Of a DNA stretch of 46,722 bases, positions 20,839 through 28,740 are shown piece by piece. Origin of the DNA: a virus; IMG/VR virus record IMGVR_UViG_3300023082_000254, positions 1-46,722 of that record; one strand, written 5' to 3'. Within the stretch, counting starts at the first letter, position 1. Every line of letters begins with the position of its first letter. A program made the translations under genes and the position numbers. The notes beneath the pieces are model-generated. The model had not been told where the DNA came from, ran no database searches, and saw only the letters and a program-made list of their open reading frames with translations.

Positions 20839-21027
20839 CGTTTCCACCGGTCAGGCCCGCTACACGCACCTTGATGCCCCGACGTGCAGTCGTCGCGGTG
20901 CTGCCATCTCCCGAGCGTTAACCCCTGACGCACCGCCGGACTCCCCTCCGGCAATGGCTCGTTGTGCCTGACCACTTCTTCCGGGCCGCCGGCGCTTAGG
21001 CGCGGGCCCAACCATTTTGGAGTTCCG
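20839..21027. other. Late leader region
   Basis: No gene recognised. GC-rich sequence between the terminator and the endolysin gene. It ends with TTTTGGAG, which serves as the endolysin ribosome site. A short frame runs through it into the endolysin frame but lacks a ribosome site. Confidence 0.4.
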
Positions 21028-21669
21028 ATGGACGCCAGGACATTGCAGCTGGCGGCAGGGATTCCTCCTGCCCTCGCCAGCATGTGGGCACCCCATGTCA
21101 CGGCGGCCATGGCCCGCTTCGGCATCGACACGCCGCAGCGCCAAGCCGCCTTCATCCCGCAGATTTCGCACGAGTCGGCTGGCTTCACGCAGTTGCGTGA
21201 GTCGCTCAACTACTCGGTGCAGGGCCTGCGCACGACGTTCCGGGACCGGGTCAGCGCGGATGATGCGGCGCGGCTGGGCCGGAAAGACGGCGAGGCACCT
21301 CTGTCGGCAGCTCGCCAGATGGCGATCGCCAATCTCGTCTACGGCGGCCGCTATGGCAACAACAGCGCCAACGACGGGTGGACTTACCGCGGTGGTGGGC
21401 TCAAGCAGATCACCTTCCTTGCCAACTACGCCGCGTGCCGCGATGCCATCGGCTTCGACCTGGTCACGCACCCGGAGCTGATTACCACCCCCGAGGTGGC
21501 CGCACTCTCCGCAGGCTGGTTCTGGAAGGCGAACAACTGCAACCACTACGCCGATACCGACGACTTCGTCGGGCTCACTCGAAAGATCAACGGCGGCGTA
21601 AACGGCCTGGACGAACGAAGGGCGCTGTGGCGCGTCGCGCGCCCGGCGCTGGGACTGGTGGCTCTGTGA
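21028..21669 (+). CDS. Endolysin, GH19 chitinase-type muramidase
   Basis: A 213-residue lysozyme of the GH19 family that cuts cell-wall glycan at lysis. Catalytic Glu49 lies in ISHESAGF, with Glu58 in LRESLNYS as second acid; YRGGGLKQIT (120-129), WFWKANNCN (164-172) and LTRKINGG (183-190) are the typical later motifs. There is no signal peptide, so export through a holin is expected. GGAG lies six bases before the ATG at 21028; the longer upstream start lacks a ribosome site. Confidence 0.92.
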   Translation: MDARTLQLAAGIPPALASMWAPHVTAAMARFGIDTPQRQAAFIPQISHESAGFTQLRESLNYSVQGLRTTFRDRVSADDAARLGRKDGEAPLSAARQMAIANLVYGGRYGNNSANDGWTYRGGGLKQITFLANYAACRDAIGFDLVTHPELITTPEVAALSAGWFWKANNCNHYADTDDFVGLTRKINGGVNGLDERRALWRVARPALGLVAL

Positions 21670-22172
21670 CCGAAAATGACCCCGAGGTCGAAGCCGTTAT
21701 CGAACGCGCCGAGGTGACCGAGGCCGAAGCGGCTGAAGTAGCGATGCAGCACATCACCGGGTATGCGCCTTTCGTGGGCGCAGCCGAAACGGTCGAGGAT
21801 CGCGGCATCTCCGCCTTCGAGCGCCTCGCATCGACGCACGCCGTGGCGAAGTCCGAGATGGTCGAGCTCCTTGCCCGTGACCTTCGCCGTTGCGTCCGTT
21901 CGCTGCGATCGAAGACGGTGATCTATCCCCAGATGGGATCGGTCCGCCTGGCTGTGCTGGCTCACGTCACCATGGTGATAGGCAAGCGCGCCTTGAACGA
22001 GTGCCGGCCGCTCTGGGACGCTATCTACGAGAGCCAGTGGGAGGACGCCTCCGACGCGCTGCTCATGACTCGTTGGCCGGAGAAGGCCAAGGTCGACGAA
22101 GAGCGCCGCCGCGTTCTGGAACTTGCCCGGATGATGCGCACGGGGCTCCAACCCGCTGCCTGGACACGCTGA
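21666..22172 (+). CDS. T4-lysozyme-like protein lacking the usual catalytic segment
   Basis: A 168-residue protein starting at a GTGA overlap with the endolysin. The C-terminal 110 residues resemble the helical lobe of T4-type phage lysozymes: ELLARDLRRCVRSL, VRLAVLAHVTMVIG, WDAIYESQWEDASDALLMTRW in part, and the closing RRRVLELARMMRTGLQP. The N-terminal lobe with the Glu-8aa-Asp/Cys-5aa-Thr triad of these enzymes is not visible; instead there is an acidic segment (NDPEVEAVIERAEVTEAEAAE in part). It may be an inactive lysozyme relative acting as a partner of the GH19 enzyme or the holin. Function unknown. Confidence 0.55.
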   Translation: MTENDPEVEAVIERAEVTEAEAAEVAMQHITGYAPFVGAAETVEDRGISAFERLASTHAVAKSEMVELLARDLRRCVRSLRSKTVIYPQMGSVRLAVLAHVTMVIGKRALNECRPLWDAIYESQWEDASDALLMTRWPEKAKVDEERRRVLELARMMRTGLQPAAWTR

Positions 22173-22561
22173 TGGAAGACGTGCTGAAGGTCGCGCTGGA
22201 GCTCATCGCCGCCGTGTCGGCCATGCCCCAGCTGCACGCGGTGCTCGCAGGGCTTCTCGCCGGCGTCGCGGCGGCTTATGCCGTGTCCAACTTCATGCCG
22301 CCCGACATGAACACCGCTCAGGCCCGGCGCATCACCGCACTGGTGTCCGGCGGCATGACGCTGATCGTCGCCCTACTCATTCGCACCACGGTGCTCACGC
22401 TGGCGTGGGCATTGACCATGGCCATGATGGCGCCCGCCGTCTACGGCGCCCTTGTCCGCTGGCTGATCAAGCGGTGGCCTTGGGCCGCCCCAGCCTCGGT
22501 CCTCGATCGCTCTCAGGTCGCTGAGGTCGAAGACAACAAGAAGGCCAAGCCTGAGCCATAA
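22172..22561 (+). CDS. Holin-like membrane protein
   Basis: A 129-residue protein with three hydrophobic segments: about 14-38 (MPQLHAVLAGLLAGVAAAYAV in part), 53-73 (LVSGGMTLIVALLIRTTVL) and 74-97 (LAWALTMAMMAPAVYGALV), then a charged tail (EVEDNKKAKPEP). This matches a class I holin and its place after the endolysin. It would form lesions in the inner membrane to release the endolysin. Starts one base inside the preceding stop. Confidence 0.8.
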   Translation: MEDVLKVALELIAAVSAMPQLHAVLAGLLAGVAAAYAVSNFMPPDMNTAQARRITALVSGGMTLIVALLIRTTVLTLAWALTMAMMAPAVYGALVRWLIKRWPWAAPASVLDRSQVAEVEDNKKAKPEP

Positions 22562-22576
22562 GCCACCGGAGTTCCC

Positions 22577-23059
22577 ATGGCAAAGCTATTCGCTGCACTC
22601 ATCGGCAACGTGATCGGCAAGTGGATCCTCCGCAAGGCTGCGCCGGCGATGCCCGCTGCCACAGAGCCCAAGCCTGTCACCGTTCCCGAATCGATTCCTA
22701 CCACTGCGGCCGAAGCCGCCCCCGAAGAGGTTATCTCCATGTCCATTGCATCCCTCGCAAGCGGCTTCCTCGCCAAGGCCCAGGCTGTCGCCTCGCTTCT
22801 CCCCATCCTCAGCTCCCTCGTGCAGCTGGTGGAAGCCTCGCTCCCCGCCGGCACCCCGGGCGCCGCCAAGCTGAAGGCCGTCGAGGACGCTCTGGCTTCC
22901 GTGTACGCCAAGGAGCAGATCGCCTCCGCGTCGTTCAACGAGATCTGGCCGCTGCTCGCCGGCGTCGCCGGTAGCCTGGTCGCCAGCTTCAAGGCAACGG
23001 GCCTTTTCACGTCGAGCAAGCAGGTGGCCCCGGCGGTCGACCCCGCCCCGGTTGCGTGA
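22577..23059 (+). CDS. Hydrophobic Ala-rich protein in the lysis region, 160 aa
   Basis: A 160-residue protein with an amphipathic N terminus (AKLFAALIGNVIGKWILRK), a Pro/Ala/Glu linker, a long hydrophobic helix (SGFLAKAQAVASLLPILSSLVQLV in part) and a C-terminal FNEIWPLLAGVAGSLVASFK. It looks membrane-associated but is not a clear spanin: no lipobox and no long periplasmic coiled coil. CCGGAG precedes the ATG. Role in lysis or virion entry unclear. Confidence 0.65.
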   Translation: MAKLFAALIGNVIGKWILRKAAPAMPAATEPKPVTVPESIPTTAAEAAPEEVISMSIASLASGFLAKAQAVASLLPILSSLVQLVEASLPAGTPGAAKLKAVEDALASVYAKEQIASASFNEIWPLLAGVAGSLVASFKATGLFTSSKQVAPAVDPAPVA

Positions 23060-23068
23060 GACCCCGCC

Positions 23069-23497
23069 ATGACTGGTCACTACATCGGCACCAAGGTCAT
23101 CAAGGCACAGCCCATGACACGGGCGGGCTACAACGCCTACCGCGGCTGGGATCTGCCGGCGGATGAGAACGGCGCTGACGACGGTTACCTCGTTGAGTAT
23201 CTGGATGGCGGAGCCCCGAACCATCCGCGCCATGCCGGGTACATCAGCTGGTCGCCCAAGGCGCAATTCGACGCGGCTTACCTCCCGATGGGGGATGTCG
23301 AAGACTTCATGCCTCACCAACAGCGCGTCGTCGGCGAGTTTGTCCAACTCAGCGATAAGGTCGGAAAGCTGCGCACCTTTGTAGGTGGCCGGCTGTTCAT
23401 CACTCTCCCGCCCGAGGAGAGGGCAATCCTTCGGGAGCAGCTGTCCGCCATGGAGAGCTACATGGACGTCCTCGCCAAGCGCGTCGCCCGTTTCTAA
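23069..23497 (+). CDS. Two-domain phage protein, crAss001_48-like C terminus
   Basis: A 142-residue protein. Residues 1-70 (YIGTKVIKAQPMTRAGYNAY in part, GYLVEYLDGG, ISWSPKAQFDAAY) form a small module common as a separate phage protein. Residues 80-142 (HQQRVVGEFVQLSDKVGKL, LPPEERAILREQLSAMESY in part, VLAKRVARF) match the pattern of the crAss001_48-related helical family. Both occur in many phages with no known role. It lies between lysis and packaging genes. Confidence 0.65.
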   Translation: MTGHYIGTKVIKAQPMTRAGYNAYRGWDLPADENGADDGYLVEYLDGGAPNHPRHAGYISWSPKAQFDAAYLPMGDVEDFMPHQQRVVGEFVQLSDKVGKLRTFVGGRLFITLPPEERAILREQLSAMESYMDVLAKRVARF

Positions 23498-23514
23498 GCG
23501 GCAAGACACAAGCC

Positions 23515-23561
23515 CGAGCCCCGGTGGCTCGATAACGGAGGGGATGGGCAGATCCCATCCC
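23515..23561 (+). promoter_or_regulatory. Two hairpins upstream of the terminase genes (cos/pac or control region candidate)
   Basis: CGAGCC-N5-GGCTCG (23515-23531) followed by GGGATGGG-N5-CCCATCCC (23541-23561), both perfect and without T-runs. In many phages packaging is initiated next to the small terminase gene, so this structured gap is a candidate recognition site; it could also control terminase translation. Confidence 0.4.
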
Positions 23562-23568
23562 ATAACGC

Positions 23569-24105
23569 ATGGGCGCACCCCGAATGAACGCGGCGTCCAA
23601 GCGGACTGCCGTTCCCAGTAAGGCCACGAAGGGAAACAAGGCGGCGAAGGGTGCCAACACCGGAGGCCGCCCGTCGAAGTTCCGGGAAGAGTTCGTCGAG
23701 CAGGGTGCCAAGCTCACCCGTATGGGTGCCACAGACGCTCAGCTGGCTGACTTCTTCAAGGTGACGCTCTCTACCCTGTACCTGTGGAAGGTCCAGCACG
23801 ACGGGTTTTCGGAGGCCCTAAAGCGGGGCAAGGATGAGGTCGACGCCCAGGTCGAGCAGTCCCTGTTCCGCCGGGCCATGGGCTACACGCACGACAGCGA
23901 GAAGATATTCCAGTCGTTCGGTGCCGTCGTCCGGGCCAAGACCCAGGAGCATTACCCGCCAGACACCACGGCGATGATCTTCTGGTTGAAGAACCGGCAG
24001 CCTGAGAAATGGCGCGACAAGCCAGACGGTGGAGCGGATGACGCACCGCCCACGCCTGTGTCTGTGACGATCGAGGTGCGCGATGCCCGCCGTCAAAGCT
24101 CTTGA
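23569..24105 (+). CDS. terS: Terminase small subunit
   Basis: A 178-residue DNA-recognition subunit of the packaging motor. A basic, disordered N terminus (KATKGNKAAKGANTGG) leads to a helix-turn-helix (EFVEQGAKLTRMGATDAQLADFF in part, VTLSTLYLWK), then an oligomerisation helix (GKDEVDAQVEQSLFRRAMGY) and PPDTTAMIFWLKNRQPEKWRD in part, the hallmark end of this type. An alternative ATG at 23584 is also in frame; neither has a clear ribosome site. It overlaps the large subunit by 23 bases. Confidence 0.9.
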   Translation: MGAPRMNAASKRTAVPSKATKGNKAAKGANTGGRPSKFREEFVEQGAKLTRMGATDAQLADFFKVTLSTLYLWKVQHDGFSEALKRGKDEVDAQVEQSLFRRAMGYTHDSEKIFQSFGAVVRAKTQEHYPPDTTAMIFWLKNRQPEKWRDKPDGGADDAPPTPVSVTIEVRDARRQSS

Positions 24106-25426
24106 GGTCCGGCCGAGCCTGAACGTCCCTCAGGCGCAGTTTCTCGCCTTGCCACACAAGTTCCGGGCCTTCGTGGCCGGGTTCGGCTCGGGGAAGACGT
24201 GGGTCGGGTGTTCCGGGCTCGCGCAGCACTTCTGGGAGTTCCCTGGCATCAATGCTGGGTACTTCGCGCCGACCTACCCGATGATCCGGGACATCTTCTT
24301 CCCCACCATGGATGAGGTGGCCTTCGACTGGGGCCTGCGCGTTGTCACGCGAGAAGCAAACAAAGAGGTCCACGTCTACTCAGGGCGCCAATACCGTGGC
24401 ACGGTCATCTGCCGCTCGATGGAGAAGCCGGAAACCATCGTCGGCTTCAAGATCGGTCGCGCACTGGTCGATGAGCTGGACGTCCTGAAGAAGGAGAAGG
24501 CGCGGGCAGCATGGCGGAAGATCATCGCCCGCTTGCGCCAGAAGGCCGACGGCCTGGTCAACGGCATCGATGTCACGACGACGCCCGAGGGCTTCCAGTT
24601 CGTTTACGAGCAGTGGGTGAAGGAAGTTCGCGAGAAGCCTGAACTGGCCGCGATGTACGGCATGGTTCAAGCCAGCACGTACGACAACGAGGCGAACCTG
24701 CCGGATGACTACATCGAATCGTTGCGCGGTAGCTACCCGCCGCAGCTGATTCAGGCCTACCTCGACGGGCAGTTCACGAACCTGCTCAGCGGCACGATCT
24801 ACCACCAGTTCGATCGCAACCTCAACGGTTGCAGCGACACGATGAAGACCGGCTCCAACGGTCAGGCTCTTGAGGCGCTGCACATCGGTATGGACTTCAA
24901 CGTCGGCAAGATGGCTGCCATCGTCCACGTAAAGCGCGAGGCACAGCCGCGCGCCGTGGACGAGATCATCGACGGCTACGACACACCGGACATGATTCGG
25001 CAGATCAAGGAACGCTACTGGCGTCACGATGGCGATGTCTTCAAGAAGACGTGCGAGATCATGATCTACCCGGATGCCTCGGGCGGATCGCGCAAGTCCG
25101 TTGGAGCCTCGGTCACCGATATCGCCCTGCTGAAACAAGCGGGTTTCGGTGTCTCGGCACCAGGCGCTAACCCGCCAGTGAAAGACCGCATCAACGCCAT
25201 GAACGCCATGTTCTGCAACGCGCTGGGTGAGCGCCGCTACAGGGTGAACGTAGCGAAGTGCCCGCACTATGCGGACCACCTCGAGCAGCAGATATGGGCG
25301 CCCAACGGCGAGCCTGACAAGTCCTCCGGGGCTGACCACACGAACGACGCCGGTGGCTACTTCATCCACCGCACCTATCCGGTCATTAAGCCGGTGTCCA
25401 AAATCACGATGGGATTTGCGAACTGA
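24083..25426 (+). CDS. terL: Terminase large subunit
   Basis: A 447-residue packaging ATPase and nuclease. Walker A is AGFGSGKT (32-39), Walker B ALVDELD (127-133) with Glu131 as catalytic carboxylate, and a TTTP coupling motif lies at about 165-168. The C-terminal RNase H-like nuclease shows Asp271 (GMDFNVG), Asp331 (YPDASG) and Asp422 (HTNDAGGY). Full family length. It ends one base inside the portal start (TGATG). Confidence 0.95.
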   Translation: MPAVKALEVRPSLNVPQAQFLALPHKFRAFVAGFGSGKTWVGCSGLAQHFWEFPGINAGYFAPTYPMIRDIFFPTMDEVAFDWGLRVVTREANKEVHVYSGRQYRGTVICRSMEKPETIVGFKIGRALVDELDVLKKEKARAAWRKIIARLRQKADGLVNGIDVTTTPEGFQFVYEQWVKEVREKPELAAMYGMVQASTYDNEANLPDDYIESLRGSYPPQLIQAYLDGQFTNLLSGTIYHQFDRNLNGCSDTMKTGSNGQALEALHIGMDFNVGKMAAIVHVKREAQPRAVDEIIDGYDTPDMIRQIKERYWRHDGDVFKKTCEIMIYPDASGGSRKSVGASVTDIALLKQAGFGVSAPGANPPVKDRINAMNAMFCNALGERRYRVNVAKCPHYADHLEQQIWAPNGEPDKSSGADHTNDAGGYFIHRTYPVIKPVSKITMGFAN

Positions 25427-26856
25427 TGGCTGGAGACGTCACCACCACGCGCGCGGACTACGACGCTGCCCGCAAGCTGTGGGAGAAGGTCGACGACGCC
25501 ACGGCTGGCGAGTACGCGGTGAAGGAGAAGCGGGAGGCTTACCTGCCGCGCCCGAACCCCACGGATACGAGCCCTGCCAACCTCGCTCGCTTCGATCAGT
25601 ACGTCTTCCGCGCGGTGTATGTGAATGCTGTCGGGCGCACGGTGAGCGGCCTGGTAGGCGTCGCCTTCGGCCAGTGGCCGAATATCGAACTGCCTGCCGC
25701 CCTGGACTTCCTGAAGGATGACGCCAATGGCGCCGGAAGCTCGCTGATCCAGCAGGCGCAGGCCGCTGTCACCGGCAACCTGAAGCGCGGCCGTGGTGGC
25801 CTGCTGGTGGACTTCCCGCAGGTCGACGGCGACGTCTCCAAGGCCGATCAGGCCGAGCAGCGCGTGCATGCCACGATCACGAATTACGAAGCGAAGGCCA
25901 TCATCAACTGGCGTCCCGTCCGCCTGCGTGGCCGCACGGTGCTGGGCCTCGTCGTGCTGGCGGAGACGTACGAGGTCGAAGACGAATTCGGCACCGAGAC
26001 GAAGCCGCAGTACCGCGTGCTGCGTCTCGATAGCACCTACACCATGGAGGTATGGCGGAAGAACGAAGCAGGGCAGTGGGAAACGACCACGACCACGCCG
26101 GTGGATTCCGCCGGCAATCCTTGGACCGAGATTCCGTTCACCTTCTACGGCGCCCAGAACAACGAGCCGGACATCGGCCCGATCCCAATGTACGACCTGT
26201 GCGTGATCAACCTCGCGCACTACCGCAACAGCGCGGACTACGAGGACTCGGTCTACACGTGCGGGCAGCCGCAGGTCTGGCTCGCCGGGCTCGACGAGGC
26301 ATGGCGCGATCATCTGGAAGAGCAGGGCATGTACGTGGGCTCGCGCGCGGTGGGCATGCTGCCCGTTGGTGGCTCGGCCGTGATGCTCCAGGCACAGCCG
26401 AATACGATGGCGAAGGAGGCCATGGACCAGAAGGAAGCCCAGCTCGCCGCGCACGGCGCGCGCCTGGTGCAGCCCGGATCCGCAGCGAAGACCGCGACGC
26501 AGACCGACAGCGAGGACGCAACAGCCCACAGCGTGCTGTCTCTGGTGTGCGACAACGTCTCGGCGGCATTCACAAAAGCGTTGGGCTGGGTGCAGGCCTT
26601 CGAGGGTGTCACTGGCACGGTCAGCTTCGCCATCCCGACGAAGTTCGTGACCGACACGCTCGATGCCCCGACGCTGACCGCGCTGTTCGCCGGCGTGCAG
26701 CAGGGCCTGATTCCCGAGTCCGACTTCTGGGCCAAGGCACGCGAGGCGGGCTTCATCGACGCCGAGAAGACCGACGACGAGATCCGCGAAGAGATCGCCC
26801 AGCAGAACCCGGGCGGCGGCGCGGCTGACGCGCTGGACGATCCGGAGGTGACCTGA
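25426..26856 (+). CDS. Portal protein, DUF4055 type
   Basis: A 476-residue portal subunit that forms the head vertex ring through which DNA passes. It resembles the DUF4055 class: N-terminal YLPRPNPTDTSPANLARFDQY in part, FRAVYVNAVGRTVSGLVG, ITNYEAKAIINWRPVR, and the C-terminal part with SAKTATQTDSE-like polar loop and helical crown. Location directly after the large terminase and before the MuF gene confirms it. Confidence 0.9.
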   Translation: MAGDVTTTRADYDAARKLWEKVDDATAGEYAVKEKREAYLPRPNPTDTSPANLARFDQYVFRAVYVNAVGRTVSGLVGVAFGQWPNIELPAALDFLKDDANGAGSSLIQQAQAAVTGNLKRGRGGLLVDFPQVDGDVSKADQAEQRVHATITNYEAKAIINWRPVRLRGRTVLGLVVLAETYEVEDEFGTETKPQYRVLRLDSTYTMEVWRKNEAGQWETTTTTPVDSAGNPWTEIPFTFYGAQNNEPDIGPIPMYDLCVINLAHYRNSADYEDSVYTCGQPQVWLAGLDEAWRDHLEEQGMYVGSRAVGMLPVGGSAVMLQAQPNTMAKEAMDQKEAQLAAHGARLVQPGSAAKTATQTDSEDATAHSVLSLVCDNVSAAFTKALGWVQAFEGVTGTVSFAIPTKFVTDTLDAPTLTALFAGVQQGLIPESDFWAKAREAGFIDAEKTDDEIREEIAQQNPGGGAADALDDPEVT

Positions 26857-27287
26857 TGAGCGTCGTGGTCCTGCGTGAAGGCGTGCTCGCCTCCGACTCT
26901 CTGGCCTATGGCGGGGACTACCAGACGTCGCCGGGCACTAAACAGAAGCTCTTCCGCCTGGCTGATGGTTCGAGGGTGGGCATCACCTCGGGCAAGGTAG
27001 GGCAGTCCGAGCGCTTTATGGCTTACCTGCGTGGCGAGGTTGAGGCCTCGGCCCTGAGCGACGTCGCATGGGACGTACGCGCCATCGTTGTAAAGCCTGA
27101 CGGCTCGGTCTATCTGGCCGACGACTCGCTGCACATGAGCGGTCCCATCCGGTGCGACTTCTATGCCATCGGGAGCGGAGCCAAGTATGCCTTGGGCGCC
27201 ATCGCGGCCGGGGCCAGCGCGCCGGAGGCAGTCGAGGCCGCCATTCGGTTCGACCAGCACTCTGGCGGCGATGTGAGGACGATCTAA
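26856..27287 (+). CDS. HslV/proteasome-like Ntn-hydrolase in the prohead-protease position
   Basis: A 143-residue protein resembling the HslV/20S proteasome fold. The first strands read SVVVLREGVLASDSLAYGG, where Asp14 (ASDS) matches the proteasome Asp17 and Lys29 or Lys31 (GTKQKLFRL) matches Lys33; the later GSVYLADDSLH, DFYAIGSGAKYALGAIAAGAS in part and FDQHSGG follow the family order. After removal of Met1, Ser2 would be the N-terminal nucleophile in place of Thr1. It is encoded exactly between portal and MuF genes, where phages often keep the capsid maturation protease. Overlaps the portal stop by one base. Activity is unproven. Confidence 0.75.
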   Translation: MSVVVLREGVLASDSLAYGGDYQTSPGTKQKLFRLADGSRVGITSGKVGQSERFMAYLRGEVEASALSDVAWDVRAIVVKPDGSVYLADDSLHMSGPIRCDFYAIGSGAKYALGAIAAGASAPEAVEAAIRFDQHSGGDVRTI

Positions 27288-28372
27288 TGGCTATCTCCGC
27301 CGCACTGGTCGATACCTTGACGCGGCACCAGGTGCTGATCCAGCGCCTAACCGCCGGCGAGGTGGCGGCATTCTCGCCGGCGCTTCGTGCGATTGACGCT
27401 TTGATCCGCAAGCGCCTGAGCGGGGACGAGCTGACGGACTACAGTCGCGACAGGCTGGAGAAGCAGCTCACCGAGACGGAAGTCGCCATGCAGGCCCTGC
27501 AGTCGGCGTTCTGGAAGACGCTGTCCAAGGCCGTGATCGAGTTCGCCCAGCACGAGGCCGCCTTCTCGGCGCGCGCACTGGAGCAAGCCGTGTCGGACTT
27601 CGAGGCGGCCGTGCCATCCGCAACTCAGGTTCGTGCCGCAGTCCTATCCCGCCCGCTCAGCGTGCGCGGCGCCGGCGGCGGCAAGCTGCTGGACCGCTTC
27701 GTCAGCGACTGGAGCCAGAGCGAGCGCGATGCCGTCGTAGGCACGATCCGCCGCGGTGTCTACGAGGGAAGGACATATGCCGAACTGGTGCGCGAGGTGC
27801 GGGGCACGAAGGCTCGTAACTACGCCGACGGCGTGCTGAATACGACCGCCAGGCACGCGCAGGCGGTGATCCACACGTCGATGCAGCATGCCAGCAGTGT
27901 GGCAAGGCAGGAGACGCTGCAGGCGAACGAGGATGTGGTGGTCGGATGGCGCTTCATCGCGACGCTCGACAGCAAGACGACGGCGCAGTGCCGGTCGCTG
28001 GACCAGACAGTGTTTCCCGTGGGCAAGGGGCCGATCCCGCCTGTCCACATCAACTGCCGCTCCACCAGCGTGCCGGAGCTGAGCGACGACCTGTCAGGCC
28101 TGCGACGGGGTGCGAAGCGCCCTGCAGTGGTCAACGGCAAGGCCCAACAGGTCGCGGCGAACGAAACATACTATGAGTGGCTGAAACGTCAGCCTGCCGC
28201 CTTTATCGAGCAAGCCATTGGCCCGACCCGGGCGCGGCTACTCATGGACGGCGGGTTAAGCGCAGAGCGCTTTGCGGCGCTCCAGCTCGACAAGAATTTC
28301 CAGCCGCTGACGCTGGACGAGATGAAGGCGCTGGAGCCATTGGCATTCCAGCGAGCCGGGCTCTCAGATTGA
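27287..28372 (+). CDS. Minor head protein, MuF/SPP1 gp7 family
   Basis: A 361-residue head morphogenesis protein. The MuF signature spans about 225-260: TLDSKTTAQCRSLDQTVFP in part, then GPIPPVHINCRS with Cys235, His254 and Cys257. Upstream is a long helical region (50-215) typical of the portal-associated part. It is present in a few copies in proheads near the portal. Starts inside the stop of the Ntn-hydrolase gene (TAATG). Confidence 0.92.
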   Translation: MAISAALVDTLTRHQVLIQRLTAGEVAAFSPALRAIDALIRKRLSGDELTDYSRDRLEKQLTETEVAMQALQSAFWKTLSKAVIEFAQHEAAFSARALEQAVSDFEAAVPSATQVRAAVLSRPLSVRGAGGGKLLDRFVSDWSQSERDAVVGTIRRGVYEGRTYAELVREVRGTKARNYADGVLNTTARHAQAVIHTSMQHASSVARQETLQANEDVVVGWRFIATLDSKTTAQCRSLDQTVFPVGKGPIPPVHINCRSTSVPELSDDLSGLRRGAKRPAVVNGKAQQVAANETYYEWLKRQPAAFIEQAIGPTRARLLMDGGLSAERFAALQLDKNFQPLTLDEMKALEPLAFQRAGLSD

Positions 28373-28430
28373 CGTTCGCACATAAGCTATCCTCGGCGGG
28401 CGCCGTTCTGGTGCGTACAGGGAGCGTTTT

Positions 28431-28643
28431 ATGAAGGTTGGCTTTTGGGTCCTGGTGGTTATCTTTCTCGCGTACGCGGCATTTACTCTTCCGAAGATTC
28501 AATTGCTCTCGGCCGTCAAGGACCAGTGCAAGGAATCGGTGCTCGATGCGAATCGCGCGCCGTCGCCCAATTTCGATGAGGCGGCGAAGGTCTGCGAGAA
28601 GGCTGGTGTCGTTGCAAAGACTGTTCAAGCTACAACGCCGTAG
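28431..28643 (+). CDS. Small exported or membrane peptide, 70 aa (moron candidate)
   Basis: A 70-residue protein with an N-terminal hydrophobic helix (VGFWVLVVIFLAYAAFTL) after Met-Lys and a polar C terminus with two Cys (DQCKES, KVCEKAG). It is either anchored in the inner membrane or secreted. GGGAG lies seven bases before the ATG. It is set apart from both neighbours by gaps, is less GC-rich by eye, and carries its own terminator, all marks of a moron inserted in the head operon. I could not find a convincing promoter. Confidence 0.65.
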   Translation: MKVGFWVLVVIFLAYAAFTLPKIQLLSAVKDQCKESVLDANRAPSPNFDEAAKVCEKAGVVAKTVQATTP

Positions 28644-28670
28644 TTCGCGGCGAGATGCGTTTATTTCGTA

Positions 28671-28693
28671 AACCCGCCTCGGCGGGTTTTTTT
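28671..28693 (+). terminator. Rho-independent terminator inside the head operon
   Basis: Stem AACCCGCC, loop TC, stem GGCGGGTT running into seven T (28687-28693). It closes the small membrane-peptide gene. Late transcripts modified by the Q-like protein would read through. Confidence 0.9.
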
Positions 28694-28740
28694 ATGCCCA
28701 ATCGCCGGTCGGGCCGGCATCAACGTCTCTGGGAGACACC

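Noticed and set aside
28369-28393. Promoter TTGACG ... TATCCT before the 28431 gene
   Set aside because: Spacing between the boxes is only 13 bases, too short for a normal promoter.
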